NCBI GenBank assembly: GCA_947177325.1
Contig: CAMWUH010000031.1
Span: 1 to 12,674, forward strand
Reading direction: 5' to 3'
Source: an uncultured Bacteroidales bacterium
Lineage (GTDB): Bacteria > Bacteroidota > Bacteroidia > Bacteroidales > Muribaculaceae
Length of the DNA: 12,674 bases
Below, piece after piece: positions 7,100 to 12,674 of the stretch. Every line of letters starts with the position of its first letter. The stretch's first letter is position 1. The notes under the pieces are model-generated. The model saw nothing but the letters and a program-made list of their open reading frames with translations. It ran no database searches and was not told the DNA's origin. Position numbers and translations under genes: made by a program.

Positions 7100-8448
7100 T
7101 AAAGGTTTTGTCGGCTGATGGCTTGCTTTGTAAATTTAACCATATCAGTGCCGGCGCGATTAGCATAGTTATAATATTGTTTGGAATTGGCAATGATTAT
7201 ATATGGCAATATGTTGTCAGGCTCGCTGCCCGATTGCGAGGAGAGCTCGTCGGCCAGTTGCCTGGCGAGGTCGTGGGTTTGCTCGAGATATTCGTTAGCG
7301 ACCGATTGGAAGCTGTTGCTGTGCGAAATGAGGTCAGAGGTGGTTAAAGTGGTGTCATTTAAGAGGTCCAATAGTTTGTCAAGCCTGACATAGAGCTCAT
7401 CATAAAGGGGCTTGACCTGCTCATCCAACCGAGCGGCTGCGGCTTTGATTTTGTTTTTGTCGACCGATGTAGCCGATGGGAGTGACTCAAGGGAGACCGG
7501 AGCAGGAGTGACGGCATCGTCAGCGGTGAGTGACCGGGGCGACGGAGCAGTTGATGTTAAGCTGTCTGTAGCAACCGGGGCAGATGGCTCTACTATAGCC
7601 TCAGCCTGAGGTTGCGTTATGGCCGGGATTACGGGAGGAGCAGTTGTTTTTTCCAATCGATAAAGCTCGTAGGCAATAAACGAAGCTAATGCTATACCAA
7701 TAATTATGGCCGAGCGTAGAATCCACTTTTTGCGTCTGTGGGCAAGCTTGTCGAGCAAGCTTACGAGCTGTTGGCAATCAGCTGCGGGTTGGCTGCAAGC
7801 CTTGATAAATCGGTCTAAGCCCTCACATTTAAAACTTTTGAGCTGCTCTGCTACCAGTGAAATCCCGTGGAAGTCAATTTCAGCCTTCCCTTTATATTCG
7901 ACAGGCAGCCCGTATTTTCCGGGATGACCGGGAGTGAAGCTGAGCGCATCGGTGTAGCCCTTGTCGAAATCAATCAGAACCAAATTTTTGTTGTTGGTAG
8001 TAATCATGATATTGTCAGGCTTAATGTCGCAATGCACAGTGTTGTGGCGATGAAGATAGTCAACCACTTCCACTAATTGCTTGAGTATCTTGATTATATT
8101 CTGCTGATCCTCAAGCCAAGGGTCGCGTAGGGCAATCATATCGGCGAGTGTGGAGCCGTCGATATAATTCATGATGATGTAGTGGCGGTGAAACTCCAGA
8201 TATTCCGGCAACGACGGATGATGCAACCCAACACCGATTTCAAACTCCTTATCGAGAGCATCGAGATTAACCGGATTGTGACGAAACTGCTCTTTCAGCC
8301 GCTTTATAAACACCAGGCGGTGCTGATGGCGAGTCAAATAAATGTCGCACGTTGACCCTCCGCCGGGCAACTGCCGTGCCGAGCTAAAATCAATATCTAA
8401 TGAGTCAGAGAGAAATTCCGATTGAGAATTATTTAAGAATTGCGACAT
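7099..8448 (-). CDS. Membrane-anchored Hanks-type Ser/Thr protein kinase
   Basis: The N-terminal cytoplasmic half is a eukaryotic-like kinase: a glycine-rich loop (LPGGGSTCD, 27-35), ATP-binding lysine in FIKRL (K49), a likely helix-C glutamate (E68 or E70), hinge region IIMNYIDGSTL, catalytic loop VHCDIKPDN with D141, K143 and N146, and metal-binding D160 in LIDFDKG (DFD instead of DFG). An activation segment ends near GLPVEY, followed by DFHGISLVAEQL in place of the D-x-x-S-LG segment. The C-lobe is short: only about 45 residues lie between this segment and the membrane helix at about 243-262, with no space for a normal helix G. Beyond the membrane come a Pro/Ala/Ser-rich linker (267-330) and a mostly helical periplasmic part with no PASTA repeats. 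All catalytic residues are present, so activity is likely; substrates are unknown. It is divergently transcribed from the ECF sigma operon, with its own -7 box close to the ATG. Confidence 0.88.
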   Translation of the reverse strand: MSQFLNNSQSEFLSDSLDIDFSSARQLPGGGSTCDIYLTRHQHRLVFIKRLKEQFRHNPVNLDALDKEFEIGVGLHHPSLPEYLEFHRHYIIMNYIDGSTLADMIALRDPWLEDQQNIIKILKQLVEVVDYLHRHNTVHCDIKPDNIMITTNNKNLVLIDFDKGYTDALSFTPGHPGKYGLPVEYKGKAEIDFHGISLVAEQLKSFKCEGLDRFIKACSQPAADCQQLVSLLDKLAHRRKKWILRSAIIIGIALASFIAYELYRLEKTTAPPVIPAITQPQAEAIVEPSAPVATDSLTSTAPSPRSLTADDAVTPAPVSLESLPSATSVDKNKIKAAAARLDEQVKPLYDELYVRLDKLLDLLNDTTLTTSDLISHSNSFQSVANEYLEQTHDLARQLADELSSQSGSEPDNILPYIIIANSKQYYNYANRAGTDMVKFTKQAISRQNL

Positions 8449-8473
8449 TTATAAACAACCTGTTTTTTCACTG

Positions 8474-8481
8474 CAAATATA
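8474..8481 (-). promoter_or_regulatory. Candidate -7 box for the kinase gene
   Basis: TATATTTG on the minus strand (8481 down to 8474) matches TAnnTTTG exactly and lies 25 bases upstream of the kinase ATG, giving a leader of roughly 20 bases. No TTG is found at the -33 position, so the promoter may be weak or activator-dependent. It sits in an AT-rich 199-base divergent region (8449-8647) shared with the sigma operon. Confidence 0.5.
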
Positions 8482-8535
8482 GCAAATTTTTTTTGATGAG
8501 TTTTTGTTCTCTCATTCAACTTTTTAATATGAAAA

Positions 8536-8569
8536 TTTTGCAGGGGATTTAAAAAAAGTTTTAATTTCG
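8536..8569 (+). promoter_or_regulatory. Candidate promoter for the ECF sigma operon
   Basis: TTTTG (8536-8540) and TAATTTCG (8562-8569, one mismatch to TAnnTTTG) are separated by 21 bases, the spacing of the Bacteroidetes -33/-7 promoter. Transcription would start near 8576, about 70 bases before the sigma ATG. Whether the encoded sigma factor also recognises this site cannot be read from one copy. Confidence 0.42.
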
Positions 8570-8647
8570 GGTAATGATTTTGTGGTTTCGGTTGTCATTA
8601 TAGTGTGAGTCAATCATATTCACCCGCCCACGGCTTTTCATCATAAA

Positions 8648-9130
8648 ATGCAATATACCATAACAGAGTTTGAACAACTTTACCGCAGCTGCTCTCCGGC
8701 GGCTTTCAGGGTGGCATTCGCGATGCTTCACGACGACGAGGAAGCGCGCGATGCTGTTCAGGAGGTGTTTATCAAGCTTTGGGAACGGGGTTGCAAGGCC
8801 GACAATACAGCTGCCTATGTGGTCAGCGCTGTCCGCAACGTTTGCATCAACCGATTGGCGAGTATCGACATTCGCGAGCGACTTGTCAGAGCGTTGCCTC
8901 TTGACGAAGCTCAGCCGCCCGATTCTTCCGAAATCGATGCCGACCAATTGAACCGAGCCATTTCAATGATTTTAACGCCTCGCGAGCGAGAAGTGATTGA
9001 TCTGAAATTTACTGAAAACATGTCATATCAGGAAGCTGCCACGAAACTCGGTGTTTCCACGGCGATGATTAATAAATCGATAGTTAATGCGCTCCGAAAG
9101 TTGCGCAATCATTTCAACCATAGTAAATGA
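8648..9130 (+). CDS. RNA polymerase ECF-type sigma factor
   Basis: The 160 residues carry only the two sigma-70 domains of the ECF class. Region 2 spans about 8-72 (FEQLYRSC...ARDAVQEVFIKLWERG...AVRNVCINRL) and binds core RNA polymerase and the -10-type element. Region 4 spans about 100-155, with LTPREREVIDLKF and the helix-turn-helix SYQEAATKLGVSTAMINKSI contacting the -35-type element. The acidic patch of region 2.2 is intact (D29, D30, E31, E32, D35), unlike ECF factors that depend on kinase phosphorylation to restore it. Its stop overlaps the next start in an ATGA (9127-9130), the usual coupling of a sigma factor to its anti-sigma partner. No TonB receptor or SusC/D genes follow, so this is not the common iron- or polysaccharide-uptake type. 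Targets are unknown. Confidence 0.93.
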   Translation: MQYTITEFEQLYRSCSPAAFRVAFAMLHDDEEARDAVQEVFIKLWERGCKADNTAAYVVSAVRNVCINRLASIDIRERLVRALPLDEAQPPDSSEIDADQLNRAISMILTPREREVIDLKFTENMSYQEAATKLGVSTAMINKSIVNALRKLRNHFNHSK

Positions 9131-9858
9131 CCGACGAATTACGCGAAATATTATTAGCAAAAATGCTCGATAACCCCCGCGAGCTTACAGCCAACCAACT
9201 CGCCTCGATTGAATCAGATGGAGAGTTGCGCGAGTTGTATTCATTGGCGCTTGCAGTAGCCGGGAGTTCAGTAGCGGTACCCGGGATGGATGTCGATGCC
9301 GGTTGGGACGCTCTAAAGCCTCGTCTGGCTACTCAGCCGAAGAAGTGTTTCAATCTATCGGCTTCGGTTATTGGCGCAGCCGCTGCCGTCACCTTACTTG
9401 TTGTGGCGATAGCAGGCGTTATCCTCAATCCGCAACTTCCCTCGGAGAGTGATATCGCTCTGATAACTTCGGTCGATGACCAACATCCCGCTCAATTGTC
9501 AATAGCAGAAATCAAGCGGCACTTCTCTGCATCGTTGCCTACAACCGAATCGGTGATGGCGAAAGTAGTAACCATAACGCCTGAACCGGAAGTCACTCTC
9601 GAGCCTCCCGAGCCTCCCGAGCCTGAAGTCGACGAGCAATTCACAGTTGTTGAAATCGACCCGGAAGAATTGATTAGGATTGAAGAGGCCCGCCTCGACA
9701 ACGAGGTAGCAATGGCAATCGCCGACGTTTACCGCACTGAACTTCAAAATCAACTTGATATAGCTGCCGCTATGATTGATAACGGACTTGCCGACGACGA
9801 TGCCTCACTTCTGCAACAACTCCGCCAACTCAACTATGATAAATATTTAATTCCGTAA
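9127..9858 (+). CDS. Single-pass membrane protein, probable anti-sigma factor
   Basis: The 243-residue protein has a soluble N-terminus of about 77 residues, one membrane helix at about 78-100 and a periplasmic part. The N-terminus is largely helical (TDELREILLAKMLDNPREL...LRELYSLALAV) and ends in DVDAGWDALKPRL, which resembles the D-x-x-x-W-x-x-L stretch before the membrane helix in FecR-like anti-sigma factors. No FecR or DUF4974 domain follows. Instead there is a Pro/Glu-rich linker (151-170), partly encoded by a nine-base tandem repeat, and a helical C-terminus rich in Asp, Glu, Gln and Leu (about 180-236). Its four-base overlap with the sigma gene and its topology make an anti-sigma role the best inference. 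There is no recognisable zinc-binding HxxxCxxC motif. Function remains unproven. Confidence 0.7.
   Translation: MTDELREILLAKMLDNPRELTANQLASIESDGELRELYSLALAVAGSSVAVPGMDVDAGWDALKPRLATQPKKCFNLSASVIGAAAAVTLLVVAIAGVILNPQLPSESDIALITSVDDQHPAQLSIAEIKRHFSASLPTTESVMAKVVTITPEPEVTLEPPEPPEPEVDEQFTVVEIDPEELIRIEEARLDNEVAMAIADVYRTELQNQLDIAAAMIDNGLADDDASLLQQLRQLNYDKYLIP
9601..9624 (+). repeat. Short tandem repeat GAGCCTCCC in the anti-sigma-like gene
   Basis: The nine-base unit GAGCCTCCC occurs twice in full, plus a six-base partial copy, and encodes Glu-Pro-Pro units of the periplasmic linker. Being a multiple of three, copy-number change would lengthen or shorten the linker without a frameshift. Confidence 0.75.
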
Positions 9859-9871
9859 AATTTAATAAGTT

Positions 9872-10693
9872 ATGACTCTAATTAAACTCAAATCTCTTCT
9901 CCTGGCAGCACTTTTAGCCCTGCTGCCCGGCATCGCCACGGGCCAAACAAATGTGAAGAAAGCATTTGACGCTCTGCTAAAAAGTTCCGATGTTACCTAC
10001 ACCGAAAGCCACTCGCTTGATCGAGATGTTACTTCAGGCGTTAAGGAAGCGCAGTCTGATGTCTACAATTTCACTCTTCCTGAATCAAAAATTGCTTTGG
10101 TCAACAATATTGTAAAGGCTTTCAAAGCCGACGAGGCCCAGGCTTACAACATCAGTAGCGGGCGCACCGGGAAAAACGAGTCCTCAGTTAGTCTGGCAGT
10201 AGGCCAGGACACCGGGTCAGGCGTTTCCATAAGTGCTCCCGGCCGCGAATACATATATGCCTGTTTCCTCGCTCCGAAAAAAGAAAATCCTTCAGGCAAG
10301 TATCGCTATGCCTACGCGCTCAGCTGGGAGATTAAAAACCGAAAAATCAACGGCAAACTCGTCGTTACCTATGCCACCACTCTCAAGCATCGCCAGTCAA
10401 CCATTTCGGGCAACGGGCTTGTTTATCTAAACGGCTACCCGATCAGCGCCGACTCATCAGATGACTGGTTTAACACCATGATGACTCACATCCAGGGGTT
10501 GACAACTGACAATGTTCGCGCGCGAAATCTGCTTGCTGCCAAAATCTATAAACTCGCTCAGTCGTCACAAACATCCAAAACCATATCGAAAGAAGATAAA
10601 GAGGCGGTGCGCGAAGTGTTGAAATCTCAGGTCTCCGGCTTTGACCCCGTGACTGACAGCCTTCTTCAGCAAGCTCTCGTCAACATTAAATAG
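9872..10693 (+). CDS. Exported protein of unknown family, third gene of the sigma operon
   Basis: The 273-residue product starts with a good signal peptide (MTLIKLK then a Leu/Ala core) and a likely signal peptidase I cut near residue 24-25 (ATG/QT). The single cysteine (C131) is not in a lipobox, so it should be periplasmic or secreted. The mature part has a helical start (NVKKAFDALLKSS), a central region that looks beta-rich (REYIYACFLAP, YRYAYALSWEI, GKLVVTYATT) and a helical C-terminus after about 200 (ARNLLAAKIYKLAQ, KEAVREVLKSQV). I recognise no catalytic motif or named domain. It lies 13 bases after the anti-sigma-like gene and before the operon terminator, so it is probably cotranscribed and could be a sensor, ligand-binding partner or output of the sigma system. 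Confidence 0.85.
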   Translation: MTLIKLKSLLLAALLALLPGIATGQTNVKKAFDALLKSSDVTYTESHSLDRDVTSGVKEAQSDVYNFTLPESKIALVNNIVKAFKADEAQAYNISSGRTGKNESSVSLAVGQDTGSGVSISAPGREYIYACFLAPKKENPSGKYRYAYALSWEIKNRKINGKLVVTYATTLKHRQSTISGNGLVYLNGYPISADSSDDWFNTMMTHIQGLTTDNVRARNLLAAKIYKLAQSSQTSKTISKEDKEAVREVLKSQVSGFDPVTDSLLQQALVNIK

Positions 10694-10757
10694 CCTGCTC
10701 TCTCCTTCCTTACTAAAACAACAGTTTCTTCATAATCCATCCTCTCTCTCTAAAACG

Positions 10758-10798
10758 AAGTAAGCAATGCATCCTGCTAACAGGCGCATTGCTTACTT
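10758..10798. terminator. Bidirectional intrinsic terminator between convergent genes
   Basis: A 13-base perfect stem (AAGTAAGCAATGC at 10758-10770, GCATTGCTTACTT at 10786-10798) encloses an inner CCTG/CAGG stem with a CTAA loop. T-rich tails follow on both strands (TTTACTATTTTC on plus, CGTTTTAG on minus). It lies between the end of the sigma operon and the OmpA-like gene, which converge, so it should stop transcription from both sides. The remaining bases of the 127-base gap show nothing else. Confidence 0.88.
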
Positions 10799-10820
10799 TA
10801 CTATTTTCGGGTTCTTAATG

Positions 10821-11522
10821 TTATTTGAGAGTTCCGTTGTTGGCTGCGTCGATCATTGCTTGGTTGGCAGTGATGTAGATTTCAACGCGGCGGTTTTGTG
10901 CGCGCCCGGCTGCAGTTTCGTTTGAAGCAACATAGTCTTGCATCGGCAGGCCGGTTGCTGAAAGACGAGAAGGTGAAACTCCGGCATTTACCAAATATGT
11001 CATCACGGCGTCGGCGCGACCGTTGGCTACCTTTTCGTTGACTTTATATGTGCCGGTGTTGTCGGTGAAGCCGTAAACTTGCACGTTAGTGTCGGGGTTT
11101 TGACGGAGGTTGGCTGCGAAGCCCGCGAGGTCTTCTTTAGCGTGAGCTGAGAGGGTAGTGCCATTGGTGGGGAAGAGGATACCGCCGTCGAAGGTTACGC
11201 GGATTGCCTGCAAGCCGTTTTGGTCGGTTACTTGCTCTACTTTAGCTTGCTCGGCGAGTTGACGTTCAAGCTCTTTTTGCTGCTTGTCCATTTTTTGACC
11301 GATGAGTACACCTGCGCCTGTGCCTACTACTGCACCGATAGCTGCACCGATACCGGCACCTTTGCCACCGCCAATGAGTGCGCCTATGCCGGCGCCGAGG
11401 CCTGCACCGCCGCCACCGCCGATAGCGGCACCTTTACCGGTGTTGGTCCATGAGCTACAGCCTGTTGAGGCTACCAATGAGCCTGCCAAAGCTACGATAA
11501 TAGCGAAACGTGAAATTTTCAT
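10821..11522 (-). CDS. OmpA-family lipoprotein with glycine-zipper segment (YiaD-like)
   Basis: The 233 residues begin with a lipoprotein signal: a basic start, a hydrophobic core and VASTGC with the lipidated Cys at 22. Residues 29-77 are a glycine zipper (repeated GxxxG with small residues, for example AGLGAGIGALIGGG) that may insert in or pack against a membrane. A short charged, probably coiled segment follows (KMDKQQKELERQLAEQAK). The C-terminal OmpA domain (about 106-217) shows FDGGILFPTNG, VYGFTDNTGT with D154, ANGRAD with R169 and AQNRRVEI, the residues used to bind peptidoglycan diaminopimelate in this family. The role is most likely tethering outer membrane to cell wall. The ATG at 11522 is preferred over an in-frame TTG at 11531. 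The gene follows the beta-barrel gene by 48 bases without an obvious promoter, so the two are probably cotranscribed. Confidence 0.92.
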   Translation of the reverse strand: MKISRFAIIVALAGSLVASTGCSSWTNTGKGAAIGGGGGAGLGAGIGALIGGGKGAGIGAAIGAVVGTGAGVLIGQKMDKQQKELERQLAEQAKVEQVTDQNGLQAIRVTFDGGILFPTNGTTLSAHAKEDLAGFAANLRQNPDTNVQVYGFTDNTGTYKVNEKVANGRADAVMTYLVNAGVSPSRLSATGLPMQDYVASNETAAGRAQNRRVEIYITANQAMIDAANNGTLK

Positions 11523-11570
11523 AATTCTCAATTTGTTTTAGTGTTAATAAATGAGTTACCTGCCGTATTG

Positions 11571-12068
11571 TTAGAAGGCGTAACTAACGCCCACTGTGAT
11601 TGGAAACCGTGAGAAGTCGTCCATATATTGATATTTCACCTCAATATTGGCTGCGAGCCGAGAAGTGATGTTGTATTCAGTGCTTAAGCCTACGTTAAAC
11701 AGGAAGCGGTTGTAAGAACGGGAGTATCCGCCGGCCTTAACATTGGGCCTTCCGTAGCCAACACCAACCAAGGGATACATTGACCAGCCGGGAGCCAGTT
11801 TGAAAAGGTATTGGGCGTTAGCTTCAAGGGTGAAGGCGCTGACTGTGTCGTCGCGGAAGCCGTAGCCGAGTTTGCCTTCAAGGCGAATGTTGTTGGTCAC
11901 GCCATATTGCACTTTGGCATCGAGCATAACGTTAGTGACATTGCTCCCTTTCTCAAGGCTCGGAGCTACACCGAAGTCAGCCCCGATGCGGGTTTCGCCT
12001 CGCTGGGCAGCTGCGGGAATAATGGCGGCTATTGCAACAATTGCAAGAATAAGTAGTTTTTTCATCAT
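11571..12068 (-). CDS. Small outer-membrane beta-barrel protein
   Basis: The 165-residue precursor has a signal peptide (MMKKLL...IIPAAA, cut before Gln22). The mature part alternates polar and hydrophobic residues in strands such as ETRIGADFGVA, VMLDAKVQYGV, IRLEGKLGYGF, FTLEANAQYLF, FLFNVGLSTEYN and LAANIEVKYQY, separated by short turns. It ends in FPITVGVSYAF, with the terminal aromatic residue typical of proteins inserted by the BAM complex. About eight strands can be placed, the size of OmpX/OmpW-like or porin-family small barrels (OMP_b-brl type). No ligand or channel role can be read. Two ATG codons are adjacent at 12068 and 12065 and either could be used. An AT-rich hairpin sits just upstream of the start, and the OmpA-like gene follows. 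Confidence 0.87.
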   Translation of the reverse strand: MMKKLLILAIVAIAAIIPAAAQRGETRIGADFGVAPSLEKGSNVTNVMLDAKVQYGVTNNIRLEGKLGYGFRDDTVSAFTLEANAQYLFKLAPGWSMYPLVGVGYGRPNVKAGGYSRSYNRFLFNVGLSTEYNITSRLAANIEVKYQYMDDFSRFPITVGVSYAF

Positions 12069-12073
12069 AGTTG

Positions 12074-12106
12074 AAGAGTTTTTTGTGGTGTAACCTTAAA
12101 ACTCTT
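12074..12106 (-). promoter_or_regulatory. AT-rich hairpin directly upstream of the beta-barrel start
   Basis: AAGAGTTTT (12074-12082) and AAAACTCTT (12098-12106) form a nine-base perfect stem with a 15-base loop, filling most of the 46-base gap between the transporter stop and the barrel ATG. No T-run follows, so it is a poor terminator. In RNA it would fold about five bases before the start codon and could affect translation or mRNA stability. No match to TAnnTTTG was seen in the gap, so the promoter for the barrel gene is unclear. Confidence 0.4.
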
Positions 12107-12114
12107 AACTGAGG

Positions 12115-12674
12115 CTATTTGTTCATTGAATTTCGTCGGCTCATGTAATCGCCCAGCCAGATTCCGCCGATAATCAGTGCGCAGCCGGCGCAACCAATAA
12201 TTGTAATCGGGTCATTGTCAAACACTATAGCCGAGAAAATCATCGTGACGATGGGTTGGAAATAAAGATAATTTGATGCTTTGACCGCGCCAAGTTTTTT
12301 TACGGTTTGAGCCCAGATAAGGTAGGCTATCAGCGATGCCGTTAAGCCGAGAAACAGTATATTGGATGCAACGATGGGGCGCATCAGCACGTCGACCGGG
12401 CAAATCTCAGGCTCTGCTGCCAGAAAGGGGAGTGCCGTCAACAGACCGTAGAAAAATGTTTTGCGAGTGATAAACATGGCGCTGTAGTTGGCATTGACTT
12501 TGCGGAGCACCACGCTGTAGATAGCCCATGAGAAAGCTGCCGAGAGCGCCAAAAGGTCGCCCAAGGGCATTACTTTCAAGTTAAATCCGTTTTTGAAAAT
12601 GATACAAGCCACGCCAACGAGAGCAATCAATGAGCCGACGTAAATCCAAAAGCCCGGGGCGCCAACAATTTTAA
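12115..12674 (-). CDS. EamA/DMT-family transporter, C-terminal part (cut by window edge)
   Basis: The frame is open to the window end and continues beyond it (in-frame codons reading IVGAPGFWIYVGSLIALVGVA have no start), so the N-terminal half of the gene is missing here. The visible 186 residues correspond to the end of the first EamA repeat and the whole second repeat: GDLLALSAAFSWAIYSVVLRK, then hydrophobic helices around NILFLGLTASLIAYLIW, the AVKASNYLYFQPIVTMIFSA stretch and a final glycine-rich helix (IIGCAGCALIIGGIWLGDY). Proteins of this drug/metabolite superfamily are ten-helix inner-membrane exporters of amino acids or other small metabolites; the substrate cannot be told. It ends 46 bases before the barrel gene on the same strand, so partial cotranscription is possible. 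Confidence 0.9.
   Translation of the reverse strand, partial: KIVGAPGFWIYVGSLIALVGVACIIFKNGFNLKVMPLGDLLALSAAFSWAIYSVVLRKVNANYSAMFITRKTFFYGLLTALPFLAAEPEICPVDVLMRPIVASNILFLGLTASLIAYLIWAQTVKKLGAVKASNYLYFQPIVTMIFSAIVFDNDPITIIGCAGCALIIGGIWLGDYMSRRNSMNK

Noticed and set aside
6940..7347. 135-residue plus-strand open frame covering the gap before fumarase
   Set aside because: Half of it is antisense to the kinase gene and the rest covers the promoter and terminator region; the translation is low complexity with no recognisable fold.
8561..8947. 128-residue minus-strand open frame over the sigma gene start
   Set aside because: It is antisense to the clear sigma region 2 coding sequence and its C-terminal part reads through the promoter region.
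8648..9130. Model in which the neighbouring kinase directly phosphorylates an acid-patch-deficient sigma factor
   Set aside because: The sigma factor keeps the acidic residues of region 2.2 and is coupled to a membrane partner, which fits ordinary anti-sigma control better.
12628..12630. Apparent start of the EamA transporter at a TTG
   Set aside because: The frame continues upstream without a stop to the window edge, with a membrane-helix sequence typical of the middle of EamA proteins, so the gene is cut rather than short.
1..12674. Mobile elements, CRISPR arrays, tRNA or rRNA genes
   Set aside because: No transposase or integrase frames, terminal repeats, regularly spaced repeats, cloverleaf genes or rRNA segments were seen on either strand.

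Overview
The window looks like chromosomal DNA of an anaerobic gut-type member of the Bacteroidales. The protein set fits: an iron-sulfur class I fumarase of about 550 residues, a two-RCK TrkA with TrkH, the MEP-pathway enzyme Dxs, a glycine-zipper OmpA lipoprotein and a small outer-membrane barrel ending in YAF. The best promoter candidates match the Bacteroidetes -7 consensus TAnnTTTG rather than an E. coli -10 box, and start regions are A-rich without clear Shine-Dalgarno sites. The family within the order (for example Muribaculaceae or a relative) cannot be fixed from sequence reading alone. There are no rRNA or tRNA genes, insertion sequences, CRISPR arrays or phage genes.

Layout, left to right. 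(1) 1-5105: a minus-strand cluster transcribed right to left, consisting of a 67-residue two-helix membrane protein, dxs, trkA and trkH. Its genes overlap or lie 30 bases apart, and a strong hairpin at 43-79 lies beyond its end. (2) 5204-6856: class I fumarase, minus strand, followed by a GC-rich hairpin at 5135-5177 and preceded by a candidate promoter 129 bases upstream. (3) 7099-8448: a membrane-anchored Hanks-type Ser/Thr kinase, minus strand. (4) 8648-10693: a plus-strand operon running divergently from the kinase, with an ECF sigma factor, a single-pass membrane protein that is a likely anti-sigma factor (ATGA overlap), and an exported protein of unknown family. It ends at a near-perfect bidirectional terminator at 10758-10798. 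(5) 10821-12068: an outer-membrane beta-barrel gene followed by an OmpA-type lipoprotein gene, minus strand. (6) 12115-12674: the 3' part of an EamA-family transporter cut by the window edge.

The most intriguing part is 7099-10693. Two signalling modules are arranged back to back: a kinase with a cytoplasmic catalytic domain, one membrane helix and a Pro-rich plus helical periplasmic segment, and a sigma factor with a membrane partner of similar architecture plus a secreted third component. With the envelope genes next door, an envelope-sensing role is plausible, but this is inference from gene order. The rest is mostly housekeeping: isoprenoid precursor synthesis, potassium uptake and fumarate metabolism. 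Points worth checking there include an unusual fourth pore loop in TrkH and a GDA in place of GDG in the Dxs cofactor motif.
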